This document shows, piece by piece, positions 24,951-37,200 of a stretch of 64,000 bases of DNA. Origin of the DNA: Pleodorina starrii. Lineage: Eukaryota; Chlorophyta; Chlorophyceae; Chlamydomonadales; Volvocaceae. Position numbers and translations under genes: made by a program. The notes beneath the pieces are model-generated. The model was not told the origin of the DNA. It saw only the letters and a program-made list of their open reading frames with translations, and did not search any database. Every line of letters starts with the position of its first letter. Within the stretch, counting starts at the first letter, position 1. The stretch covers positions 558,001 to 622,000 of the forward strand of contig BRXU01000043.1 in assembly GCA_030267565.1 (NCBI GenBank), written 5' to 3'.

Positions 24951-25634
24951 GAGCGTGCGAGGACAGCCTCGCGCAAGACTGTGCCTCCACTGTGCCGCCG
25001 CCAAAAAATAGTATCGTCTGGATAGGATGTAGCAGCCGTACGACAGTACGACAGTGTGGCGCTAGGCTATAAGAGCCTAAGATACACCTGCACAAACAAC
25101 TCGAGTGGCCTTTAGCAACTAAGACTGCTACACTGGAGTTCTTAACGCAAATATCGCCGCCCCGTCGAGCACGACGACGAAAATGCATGACACGACTGTG
25201 CATGTATGACTGTAGCTCTGTAGATGATGATGTACGAATGAAGGTGCACCAATTACCGCGCGCCAGGAAAAGGCCCGGCCGTGGACGGCCTTGCTTCCGC
25301 CGCGGCGGCCACCCCGACCAGTACCGTACTTTCCCAGTTGTATGCATGCATGTATTCCCGCCCCTACCTCCGTCCCACGCACCCTCCCATCCGTGGATAA
25401 CTCTCCCCTTCCGCGCGTGAGGTGCGTGTACGAACAGCGAATACATGCACGCAGCTGCATTTCGACCATTATGGCAATGGATGAAATGATCTCATCCATC
25501 ATCACCACCCATCCACCGCCGCTATCGCTCCTAATATGCCCTGCTGCTGTTCTCACGTACGGTGCAAGCCAAGCGGGTCCCGGAGCGAGGTAGAGGAACA
25601 GCCGCCAGCCCCACACGCACATACGCGGCCCCAG

Positions 25635-28600
25635 CTAGTTTGCATTCCTGCTCTTCTTGCCCAGGAAGGGGAGTCCGGGCTGGCCGCGTTTCGGGGTCCG
25701 TCCCTTGCCGGCGGCGGGGACATCCACAACGGCGTCCTGGACGTACATATGAAAGCAAGGGCCAAAGTTGGACGACTGGACGACTGGACGACTGGACATC
25801 GCTCGAACGTATGCAGGGGTAGATGGGACCGTGCAGCGGGATGCAGGTGCGTGGGGTCTGGCGCTTCAGGGGCGGAGTCCATCGGTATGTACGTCATTAC
25901 TGCGAGGGCACGAATACATTGCTGCCAGCAGCTCTGAAGGCCATCAGAGATCATGACGGGATGACGGCAGCCACCAGCAGCAGATACCGGTCGATATGAA
26001 TGTCGATCGATCGCCCTATCGCCCAAACGTGCGAAGGACAACATCAGTCCTGAGCGAACGAAGGTTGACATCCTGGATTGTAGGTCCATTCCTGACGGCG
26101 ATAAAACTACATGTTGCATCTCCCGAGCGCTCACTGCTCCATGCTACCATGCATGTATCTACTCTCGAGCGAGCGGGAATACGAATGCGCACGCACCTGC
26201 GGGCTGTAGCGGTACACTGACAAGCCGTTGCGCTTCACGCCCGTGTTCGTCACCCCCGGCAGCCTGAGAGACAGATAGAGGGGGTCATTAACGCCTTCGG
26301 ACAGGACGTACGCACACCATGCATGCATGACACCCGCTGCGTCTACCTTGGCTACAGGACCGACCAATCAAGCGATGGTGGGTAGGCTATCATATCATCA
26401 TCATCATGGGCATGCACACGCAGAGGACGGAGGGGGACTCACTTCGGCATGGAGGCTCGAACCATGTTTCTCCATCTTGGGACTGTCCTTAGAATCGCAT
26501 AGGGCCTGCATGCAGGGCCGAGGAAGCGCCGGGTGGCAGGCCGGCATGGTGGGTAATAAACAGCAGCCACACCAACACTACGTAAGACTAGCTGTAGCTA
26601 TAACTACAGCTGTCTGCACGCAGCTACATAATTTGAAGACAGCAGCGTGTAAGGCTCGCCGGCAAACGTGCGTGCCACTCTGCTCACGCGCACATCCAGG
26701 GTTTATCACCTCATGTCCAGCAGCGGTGCAATGTCGGGGTCCGCCTGAATTGTCGCGCACATCTCTGCCAGGGTCCCCTGCGGTCAGTCCGTTCGCCACT
26801 ACATTACATGTCACACGCACGAGACGCGGGCCGAATTCATGCTTACTAGCTTCCTACGCAGAAGAAACCACAGGGCCTCGTATTGATCAGGCCCTCGTGT
26901 TGATCAGAGAGCAGGGCCTCGTATTTAGTGCATGCACAATGTTAGTTCTCAGATGTTTCTTATTAGTCAGCCCCTTCTGTAGCGCTGCCGTAGCCTTCTG
27001 AAGCCGTACAGATGCATTTCGTACAAGCAACGGCCAGGATCAAGTCCAACAGGCGAGGTTGTACAGCAACTCAAGTACGAAGCCTTCATTAGCAGTAATT
27101 ACACGCACCTACATACCTTGTCTGTCCCCTACAACCCATCCGTCCGTCTGTCCATCACACACCTAGCTGCACTTGTACGACCAGTCAATACCTCCAATCT
27201 AGGCGCATGGCGGACATGCATATATTAGTACATGGGAAGACGAGATCCACCCGCGCGCGCACCTCTCCATTTGGTAGTGACTTGAATGCCTTTGATGATG
27301 ATGATGATGTTACAAGCTTCAACGAGCTCGTACGGCTCAAACGAACCCGGAGGCTCATGAACCGCTTCAGCCAAGCAGAAAAGCAAACGGAAACAAGAGA
27401 AACAGTAACCAAAGAAACGATGTAACGTCAGGATACAGGAGAAGCACAGACGAATGGCATAACTTGAAAGATAGATGCCAAGCACAACTTTACGAAGAGA
27501 TGCATTCTCGCCGTAAGCGGAACATTTCCAAAATAGCACTCGCAAGACCACGCTGGTCGTCAACTTGCATGACATCGTTAACACACGCACTAACGGGCAC
27601 ACCCAAATCCCAAAGCCTCTGCCGCGCAGACGCAAGCGCGGAGCACTCCAGCAGAAAATGCTTCTCATCCTCCACAGCACCATTAGAGCGACACGTCTTA
27701 CACACACGAAGCTCCCTAGACCTGCTGCTCTCGCTATTAATCGCTAAGTCAGACACACACAAACGAAAACGAAGTAAGGAACGGTGGTGCGCCGGCGGGA
27801 TGTACCCCTCGAACTGCTTCGGTAACCCCATCCAGTGCTTGTAACGGCACATCTTAACACCAGGCTTCCTGCCGTCCGAAACGAAAGCGCCCGGGTCCAC
27901 CGCCAACCTATCACTGCCCCAATCGTCGTTGACGCGACCCCTGAGGGTGTCCATCAGCGCCTCAACGTCAAGCCTGCACGCCGAAAAACGCCTAACCCTA
28001 GTGTCCATGTTACCCGCCGCATGCCCGATGCCTTTAGGATCCACGACTGCAAGCAAACGTACGGCAACGCAAGTGTGTTTCACGTTGTTTACCTGCTGTG
28101 CAACGTCTACCTGGCGGCCCATTATTGAGCCAGCCAGCCATTATTGGCCGCATTCTTACCGACCACGTCATTGCTCGATCCTTCGTTTGCTTCTTTTTTG
28201 CGCCCACTGGCAAAATGTAGCGATGCATGGACGGATGCGTTGGCGACGGGACAGCTGGTCAGTTCTTCGGACATGCTCCATTATTTCACAGGACTCTATT
28301 TCATAGGATAGCTAGCCTTTCGTTGCTTGATTGCTGGGTCAATCAATGTCCTACGTACGTACGAAATATATATCTGCCTCATGCATTGCATACCTTCCGC
28401 GGGGTCTGTACCGTGATCGAGAAGAGCGCGGACATTTGAGAATTTAGTGTGCATCCTCTTGCGAACCTTCTTTTCGGGATCCGGGAAACGGTCCCAACCT
28501 GCAGACGCGGTCAGGATACAGGATGAATACACTCCATCGCGCCGGCAGTCGACGCCCGACAACGAAGCCGCTGGAACGAAGGCTTGCTAGCTACACGCAC

Positions 28601-29441
28601 GTCGACCCACCCAGCAAGTGCAGCAGCTGGTCCACGGGGGCAGGCGCACCAGGCGGAAGGTTGGTGGCCACCTGTACCAGCACCTGTGGACAACGTTGAC
28701 GGAGCGCATCAGGTTGACACGACTACGATAGACCTGGGAGCACGCACGTACGCCCGCGCCCGCCCGGGTTCGTGCGTGCGTGTATGTATGCGCAAGGTAT
28801 GCGTGTATCGTATGTCCCATGTCGATGAGCGAGCGTCCGTTAAGCACGCAGTCGATCCACATTGGCACCACGGCATCCAGGCACGTGCGCTGTGGGTTGT
28901 TTCCTGCACCTGTCGCGTGGGCGGGCCGCCTTCAGAGGCGCTGCTGCTGCGTGCCGTATGCTTCGTAACTACCAAAACCCGCATCCGTGCTTTACCAGCG
29001 CAAAACCCCTAGCCACAAGGAATCCTTCAACGAAATGCTTGCGGAAAATACTGCCCGCCGGCCAGTCCCGGCCCACCCTACCTGAACATCGTGGGGTTTC
29101 CAGGAAAACCGCCTATCACCAGGCAACAACACGACGTCACCGGAAACAGCATCTGCAGTTCGCAAATCTAGCATGAGCCCCGTTAGTGTTGCACGCAACT
29201 GCTGCTAATCTGTGCCCCTGCGTGTATATATGTAGGTTACTGCAGCTCCCTTATTATTACCGTGATAAAGGTTTGGGACCGGGGCAGCATGCAGCAGCGA
29301 AGCCTGTGACGCAGAGCTCAATCTCGACAAGGCCTCAGGATTCCGAAATGCATTGCCCAGGATGAGCGCAGCCGCTCCACGGATTGTCGAAATAGCTGGC
29401 GTCTTTCGCGAACCAGTCCCTGCTGAGCGGCCGTTCTCCAT
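25635..29441 (-). CDS. paralog copy 2: small-exon protein with ankyrin-like segment
   Basis: Proposed minus-strand exons are 29441-29261 (ATG, MENGRSAGTG), 29167-29082 (or from 29152), 28683-28611, 28498-28394, 26777-26710, 26505-26443, 26263-26197 and 25736-25635 (stop TAG). Exon sizes of 73, 105, 68, 63 and 67 bp and their phases equal those of copy 1 at 31-41 kb, and differences in the 43-nt core of the 63-bp exon are mostly synonymous. That supports real, conserved coding. Phase requires one more exon of 3k+2 bases between 28394 and 26777; it was not found. VRALLDHGTDP resembles one ankyrin helix pair; other segments (TIQADPDIAPLLD, YAILRTVPRWR, PGVTNTGVKRNG, DAVVDVPAAGKGRTPKRG) are unassigned. 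The C-terminus is basic. Function unknown; the ankyrin-like piece suggests protein binding, which is inference. Confidence 0.65.
27293..28122 (-). mobile_element. 3' fragment of a non-LTR retrotransposon (LINE)
   Basis: An open frame of about 210 codons (28122-27490, minus strand) contains HHRSLLRFRLCVSDLA followed by a Cys-His signature: CKTC, then VEDEKHFLLEC, then SARQRLWDLG. This is the C-terminal zinc-finger-like region found after the reverse transcriptase domain of many LINEs. No reverse transcriptase motifs precede it, so it is 5'-truncated. After the stop the minus strand runs to an (ATC)5-like tail at about 27293-27310, typical of a LINE 3' end. It lies inside the large intron of paralog copy 2, in the same orientation as the host gene. 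Confidence 0.7.
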
Positions 29442-31268
29442 CTACGTCGGTGTTGTTTATATTAGGTGCTGCTATTCATAGCATTAACTTATTATAAATG
29501 CTAAACCCCTGCAAGAAATCTGAATGCATGCATACACCCTACATACGAGCAGCGGATGGAATTATTGCTGATGGTGACTGTATTTTTCAATTACCCGTAG
29601 CCGCCGCCAATATATATGTTGTTAAGATATACTGACGGAACATGCTCCGAAACCATTGAAACCATAATTTGGCGTCGTCCATCCACATGCCTACGTACGG
29701 CGTACGGCGGCCTAGCTATGCGGCTGCCATGTGTACATACCAACGTAAAATGCATGCGTAAGATGACTGTACCTTACTATTGCAGCAGATTTATATTGAT
29801 TGTTTGTTGCGGTGGCTGGCAGTTTAGCAGCTTCGTTCCCAGATGCCGTATCCTGCCGTATCGTATCAGGCATGGCAATTTCACTCGCTTTTCACTTCTC
29901 TTCCAACATCAGGGTGCCGGTCGGCATGCATACGGCATACGGAATGTTCATTGTGTATCGTAAACGCGGCACTGTGTCCTTTGTTTGTATGATGTTTCGC
30001 ACTATATTAGGGCCCTTCATACGTACGGCACCGCACGCGCTCTCCCTGCTGCCCAAACACTCGCAGCACAAAGTCAATGAAGCAGCCGGCTCACTTACTC
30101 ATGCATTGCACCCTCCTCCCACGGCCCTTGAGCCCCGCCATTACCACTGCCCTTCTCCCGGACAAATGTGCTTGCTCGCTCTTGCACCATGAATACAATG
30201 ATTCATTTACAGTTGATCCACGCGGTTGTCGGCATATATATACCGCATCTGACACTGTAGCAGACTAGTAATAAGTAAGCCCAAACTTAGTAAGCACTTG
30301 TCGCGCATCGCACAGGACTCACGAGCAGTCAGAGTTCGGCTCTCCCAAAGCTACCCGGGGGCAGGGGAGTGCATCGCCTGCTATGTACACACAATACTTG
30401 GCCACACGCACGGTTCGCCTCGTCATCCCCAGGCAGGGTTGCTACCCTAATCAACTCTACACATTTTGACGTTGACGGCACGACACGTACGTTGGACACA
30501 CGTGTACACTGCTGCACTCACGCTCGCAAACGCGCACGCGTCCGTCGTCTATTGGGTACGTACTAAGCGATATTTCCGTTGAACCAGCCCCGGCGCCCTC
30601 GCGCGTGCGTGCTGCTGATTGTGGCATCAATATTCTGGGCTGTCCAAAAGCCAATCCACATGCCACAGCAGCGTCACGTGCAGTCGCGGTGCGGTGGGTC
30701 CACTGCAAAACGGTTCATTCCCGTACAAACCCCACAGTCCGCGAGAGCGCCGACCCCCACTGTGCGAGCACCTCCTTCGTTAGATCTCCCCACCGAGTCT
30801 CATGCCCACCGGTACGGCAGCACAAGCCAGGCCGCCGGGTCGTTGCGCCCAGCCCGCAGATCGCCGGTCTCACTCCAGGATATACATACACGACCGTCCC
30901 GGCGGCTGCAAGTATGGAAATTAACGGCGCCGCTGGCGGGCTGGCGAGGGCAGGGTCAAAGGTTAAGGTCGGCGGCATTCCGTTACCCTACGTAGTTAGT
31001 TCCAACTAACAGGGATTAATTGAATGTGCGCTGGTCCGTCATCTCTCGGTGCAGCGCGCGGGTCGCCGGCGGGCATGTGATCGAGCGAGCGACAAACAAG
31101 TCGCAATCAGTCGCAAACCGACCAGTCGCGCGCTTATCGCAGCTCCCGCATCGATCAGCAGAAGGCACTACTGGCACTTCCACTAGTACATACATCTATC
31201 AGATCGAGCAGCAACCTACAAGCGGGCACAAATGACGAACACCTAGCCGCGCGCGCACACGCCCCCAG
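29442..31268. other. region between the two paralogs; one GC-rich island
   Basis: This separates the start of copy 2 from the stop of copy 1. Most of it is AT-richer with no gene recognised. A GC-rich island at about 30580-31010 is open on both strands, for example KPGRRVVAPSPQIAGLTPGY on plus, and could be an exon, but nothing in it is recognisable. Confidence 0.4.
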
Positions 31269-34200
31269 CTAGTTTGCGTTACTGTTCTTCTTGCCCAGGA
31301 AGGGGAGTCCGCGCTTCGGGGTCCGTCTCTTGCCGCCGGCGGGGACATCCACAACGGCGTCCTGGTGGGACGTATGTATGTATGATGAAAAAGGGCCACA
31401 GTGGGACGACGGCGGTGCGTACGTGTACGCATTTGCGCAGTTGGGTGCACATAGAGCCATCATCAGCACGGCAGTCCGTCGGCAGCCTAGCCCAGCTCAC
31501 AGCAACAATCCGAGCCTGTGAGCGGCAGGTTAGTTGAAGGAAGCGAGCATGCAGGCGGTGCGTGTGCTCTACCAGTCGCTGCGCTGCTGCTGTCGCCGCT
31601 GGTCTCACCGCTGAGTATGTAATCAGCCATAACGGTAATGGTTTGAAAACCCGTCAGCAAACTGTTTTTGCTTGGACCCGTCGTATTGGTGGCGCTTTCG
31701 AGATTCCTTCAGTCTGTATTTAGATAGGTCTGCAGACGAGCTGAGTGTCCTGCTGGCCTCCATTACGTTGCCAGTGGCTAGAGGCAACGGATATATACTA
31801 TCCTGTTCACGTACGCACCCACGTACATCTGCATTGTAGCGGTACACCATGCGCCCGTTGCGTTTCTCGCCTGTTCTCGTCAGTCCTGGAAGGCTGCAAG
31901 CACGCACATACATTGGGGCTGTCTCAGGAAGCAATGTAGGACGAGAGATTACAAGGACAGAACGGCAGTCAGGAGCGGAATGAACCCACTCTTTCAGGCG
32001 GTTGATAACGGAGCTCCTCCACCTCGGGACAGTCCTCAATGTCGCATAGATCCTGCAATAAATGGTGAGGGTAAGAGCAGGAGGATCACTGAAAGGAAAT
32101 AGTAAATTGCAGCAGCAAAAGCAGCTAGTGGGTGGCAATCAAGTCTCAGCGATCGCCGCCAGCAGAGAAGTGTCGATCACTGCGTGCGGCTGAAGCTGCT
32201 GCCGCTGCTGCTGCTGTGCGTCGCCTTACTGGGCGCTCACTGTGGCCCGTGCTGCAATGAGCAACGAATTCATATATAAGGTACGTAGGATGGCTGCGGA
32301 GGCCGGAGATTGGCCCACCTACATACCTCTGATCCAGTAGGGGAGCAATGTCGGGGTCCGCCTGAAGAAATGCGCACACGTCTTCCAGGGTGCCCTACGT
32401 ATATACACAACAGAGAAAATGTGTATACATGCATGTCGGAGAAGTCGGGATAGATGATTGCCAACACATGCACCCTAAGATAAATAGATAATGCATACAC
32501 AAAAAACCGTTTCAGGAAACAAGAACGCACGCACAGCTAGCGAACTACCGATTGTGCGGGAAAATGATGGATGGATAGATGTGCTGAGCCGCCCGGCCGA
32601 CTGAACAACAGGCAGGCCTCGTGGCAAGGCAGCGGGCGCGGTTCACAATCAAGTACACAAAACGATGTAGGATGGAATGAAATACGGTACCGTGATCGAG
32701 TAATGGAACGACGGAAGCAGCTGTTCTCAGGGATATCATCCGCTTATTTGCTGTTCCCTTGGAGATAATTACAGATCATATGTACCAGCTAGCGCGATTT
32801 ATTTGGTAACCCACTTGTTGATCCGGCAGCGACTCGAAGGCTCGGGGGACCCACACCTGCGGATGGATACAGCAGCCTTGTTGAAACAAACGTGCGTGAT
32901 GTGCATATTATGTGTCGTCGTCGGCGATGGGAACATATGCGAGCCGTACATGCCATTGTAGGCACCCAGTGAAGAAGGCCGGATTCGCAACGGCAGCTAG
33001 ATAGCTAGCCGTGTGATGAACTGCACATATACATTGTGTAAGAGGGGATTCCGGACTTAGCGCGACGCGCGGGTCCGACCCGTTGGTCACGTAACAACGT
33101 GAACCTTCAAAGTAACAGAATCAGACATATTGATAATAAATATTAATACAGTCCAAAGACTAGTGTGGTGTGTCACTAGTTGGAGGAGTTCTCAGAGAGA
33201 ACACAGAAGATACTTGATCTGTCGTATCACGATACGGCACGCGGCTTGGCGAGGGCCGTGAAGTAGAAAAGCTCGTCGGGCTAGGGCATGGTGCCATTGC
33301 TTACACACTGCGGTCCAGGTTCAATACCTGGCTAGGCCCATACTTCCGTTTACATCTCACTCGCTTAAGGTATAAAGATCCACGCTTCCGCACAGGTCTG
33401 CCACTCGGCAGACTAAGATAGAATCTCATTCATTACAGTGGTATCCTCGTATCCAGGTTACCTTTGCGATGTCTTCTCACTCCAAGGAGACGGGCGAGCT
33501 CGCGGCCGCGCCGCGCGCCGCCGCCGATGAGTCGGCTGAGGTCGCCGACCTCAACCCCGCTCCGGTGAGGCCCATCAAAAAGAAGAAGGACAAAAAGCAG
33601 ATCAAAAAGCAAACCATTGGTTCGCTTTACGCTAAGACCCGAGCGAGGGTCAAGTCCAGTCGCGTGATCGCCGACGATCACAAGCATAGTCCCGCTAGGC
33701 GGGCCAAAGCCGTTCCTAAGAAACATATTCGCTTCTCTGATGATGGCAATATTCTTTCGGACGACCCACAGGAGGCCTCCGAGTTGGCCAACGCTGTTAA
33801 GGAGCTCGGCCTGGCCGATAACCAGGCCGCTGAGGGTCAGGAGACCCACACCGTCGCTGAGCTCATGGCGATGGTGAAGAAGCTCCTCGTGCAGCAGGAC
33901 AACAATGCCAGGGAGATCAAGAAGCTGAAGGAGAAGCGGCGCAAGGACGCCGAAGCCCGCCAGCGCTGCAAGCGCAAGGCGGACAAATCGGCTCCAACTA
34001 CCTCGGCATCAGCCTCGTCCATCGTGTCGGACTCCGCTGAGACCGCCAGCAGCTCGTCCTCGTCGCAGGACGGCAAGGCCAAGCGCTCCCAGAAGGAGCG
34101 GCGCAAGGCTTCGAAGCTGGCCAAGCGGGCGCAGCGGCAGGCGGAGCGCGAGTTCGACGCGCTGCTGAAGGACCAGCAGGCATGGAACGCGGGGCCGGGC

Positions 34201-37200
34201 CAGGAGGAGGCTCGCCGCCGGGCGGCGAGCCCAGCTCGCCGCCAGGGCGGGAGCGACCGCGGGGAGCAGCTTCCCGACGGACAGCAGCCGGCCGGCAACA
34301 ACGTGCAGCAGCCGCCCCAGAACGCAGCGCCCAGCAACGGCGCCGCGGCTCAGGCGGGCGGCGTGCAGCAGCAGGCGGCTGCGGGCTCCCCCGGGGAGGG
34401 CTCCGCGCCCGAGCAGCCGCGGTACCCCACCACCCGCGGCCTGTACGCCGCCCAGATCAGGGAGATCCGTCCCCTCGCCGTCCGCGACATTTGGCGGATG
34501 GCCGACCTGCTGTACGACACGACGTTCAGCGACGCGTTCAGGTTGATCTGGGAATCGGTGGTGGAGGGACTCCGGCAGTCCGGCATCCACGGCAAGCCGG
34601 ACGACGAGTTCGTTACCTGGGCACGCAAGGAGACGTTCCGGGCCCTGGACAACCGGAAGCAGGCGCACCAGAGCGCACAGAGCGGCCCAGGGCCCAGCAA
34701 CGGCGCTCCGCGGCCGGCCGTCTCTTACCTGCAGGCGGCCGCGGCGGCGAACCCGGACATGCCGCCGGCGGTGTTCTTCGAGCCCAGGTTGCAGCAGCAG
34801 CCACTGGAGCAGCAGCCGGCCGCGGGCCACGCCGCAGCTCCGGCGGCGCAGCTGCCGTTGCCGCCCAACTACGCCCATGTGGCGGGGCGCGCCCAGGCTT
34901 CCGGCAACATGAACGGCACCCACAGTGAGGTGGGCTCGGGTCGAAAATTGCCTGTCCCTGTTAAGTTCCACGGGAAAACCGACACGCACATCTCGTGCAC
35001 ACAGACATGGTTTGATTCCCTCGTTCAATACATGGAAACTAGCGGGCTGGCACCGACTCAGCACTTCGTTTTCTGGTTGACGGGAAAAGCGCAGGAGTGG
35101 GGCCAGGCATTACTAAAGTCGTACACCGACAAAAATGAGGTCCTCACTTTGCCTGCATTGCGAGCTGCATTCCTTTTGCAATATGGGGATGTGCGCCGTC
35201 ATACCGAGCAAGAAGTGCGCGACCGTTTGTTTGCCGGGGAGCATAACATGAAATCTAGCGAACGCGTGCAAGAGTACACGCAGCGTTTCCGCGATATTAT
35301 TCGAGATGCGCGTAGCATGACGCAAGTAGAAATGGTCACTTGGTACGTGCACGGCCTTCCTCCGTCGATGCGCAAATGGTGCGCTACCGACGCAGCCGGT
35401 CGCGACTGGAAACGCCTGGATGACTTAATTGAGTTCGCCCTGGGACAGGAAATCCGGATGCGAGTTGCTAACTTGAAATCCGCGAACTTAAATTTTGTTT
35501 CCACCCCCCGTAACAAACTGTCCAAAAAACAGGACCGCCAGCAAAAGCGGCCGCCAATTAACTGCCGCGACTGTGGGCTCTTGAGAGATGACATCAAGGC
35601 CCATAAGGCGAGCGGCGAATGCGACCGCGTTCTTCAAATCGCGGGCAAGCCGCCGCGGTTTAACCACAACGAGCGGAAGGGAGGCCGCGGTGGCGGCCGG
35701 TTCGGCAACGGGGGCGGGCGCGGTGGTGGCCGGGGAGGCCGAGGCCAGAGTCGGCAGGACCCATCCCAGATGCAGGAGTGAGGGTCCGGCAAGCGTGAAG
35801 GGAGAGCGGCGGGTTCAGACGAACCTAAGCTTGCGGCGGTGTTGGCGCGTGAAACCTCTGAGGATGGGGTGCCACAGACCGTGCAAGCTGTAGCCGACAC
35901 GAGTGATTTGCTTCCGCCACCGCCGCAAGGCGAATTTTCGGATCGTATGTTTTCGTTGGATGAATTTCGACGGATTGAGGGTGAACTGGAGAAGAAGTTC
36001 ACATACGATGCCGCGGCGAACAATGACGGCAGTAATAGCTTGTGTAACCGCTTTGCCTGTCCTGAACGTTCCTTCTTCGACCAAGATGTCTCGGGGGAAA
36101 TCGTTTGGGCTCACCCTCCCTATACTCAAATCCGGGAATGGCAGCAGCATTACACCAAGTGCAAAGCAAAAGCACCGAGCAGTACGGCAGCGATGTTTGT
36201 CGCGCCTCAATGGCCGCATGTTGAGCAATTTTTTCGAGCAGCGGGATATAGGCTTTATAAAACCTACGCTCCGGGCTCAAAGTTGCTTTCGGTTCCTGAC
36301 GCAGAGGGAGTGCGAAAGGAATTGCCAGAAAGCTTATGGCCGATTCAACTCTGGTGGGATCCACCAACCGAATCAGCGAAGCTCAACGTACTGCGACCAG
36401 GAAGCTCTTACACAATGACTTTCGACGGATACGCGGAAGCAAAACCCGTAAATATTCTCGTCGACAGCGGTGCTTGTTGCAACGGGTTAGCGCACGGCTT
36501 CGTCGATCAAACGACCGTTAAACAGCTAGTCCTCAGGGTTCGTTCGTCACGCATATCCTCCGTACGGGTTGCGTCAGGCGAAACGACCAGACTTCTCGGA
36601 GAAGTCAGACTGCGCTTGCGAATTGGAAAACACACGGAGCGGATTACTCTGCTCGTGCTGAAAGAGGGCGTCCCAGGGGTGCAAATTATTCTGAGCACAG
36701 ACTGGCTCAAGCTTAGGCAAGCCAAGCTCGACTACAGCAAGGACACCCTCACAATTTCGCACAACGGCGCAAACCTCACCCTCACCCCGCAGTATGCCCA
36801 GCACGGGGCGGAAGGCTCCGACTTTGGAGACCCGTGGCTTGATGTGGCATTACCTCAGCTGTCAGAATCAGCTACCAACATACTCTCGGCAAAACAAGCA
36901 GCCAAGAGTATTGCACGAGGAGCGCGCAGTTATCTCATGATAGTGCGCAAGGAGCCGACGTCCAACGGCGATGCAACGCTCGCCGCAGCAGTCCAGAGCA
37001 CACCGGGCAGTGCTCCCGACGACCTGGCACCGGACCAGGATATACAGGCGCTAATTGATGAATACAAGGACGTTTTTGAAAAGCTCCAAGGACTGCCGCC
37101 AGACCGCGGTATTGGTCACACAATTCCTCTCGTGCCGAACGCGGAACCGCCAGCCAAGCGTATGTACAGGCTTTCACCAAATGAAATGCAAGAGGTACGA

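Larger units (their letters stand above)
33037..33437 (+). repeat. 5' LTR
   Basis: 401 bp starting TGTAAGAGGGG and ending CATTCATTACA. It contains a TATAAAG box at 33371-33377, near the expected transcription start. A tRNA-like block lies at 33278-33340. Confidence 0.97.

Noticed and set aside
27207..27425. 72-codon plus-strand frame with a poly-Asp run
   Set aside because: It is the reverse complement of the LINE 3' tail with its ATC repeats; there is no independent support.
29616..30192. Plus-strand frames between the paralogs
   Set aside because: AT-rich, no motif, no splice support and no counterpart in the other paralog.
33278..33340. A genuine tRNA gene in the LTR
   Set aside because: It has no foldable anticodon arm and is too short; it is kept only as a tRNA-like block.
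34009..35064. 351-codon minus-strand frame antisense to gag
   Set aside because: A GC-rich shadow of the gag gene without domain motifs.
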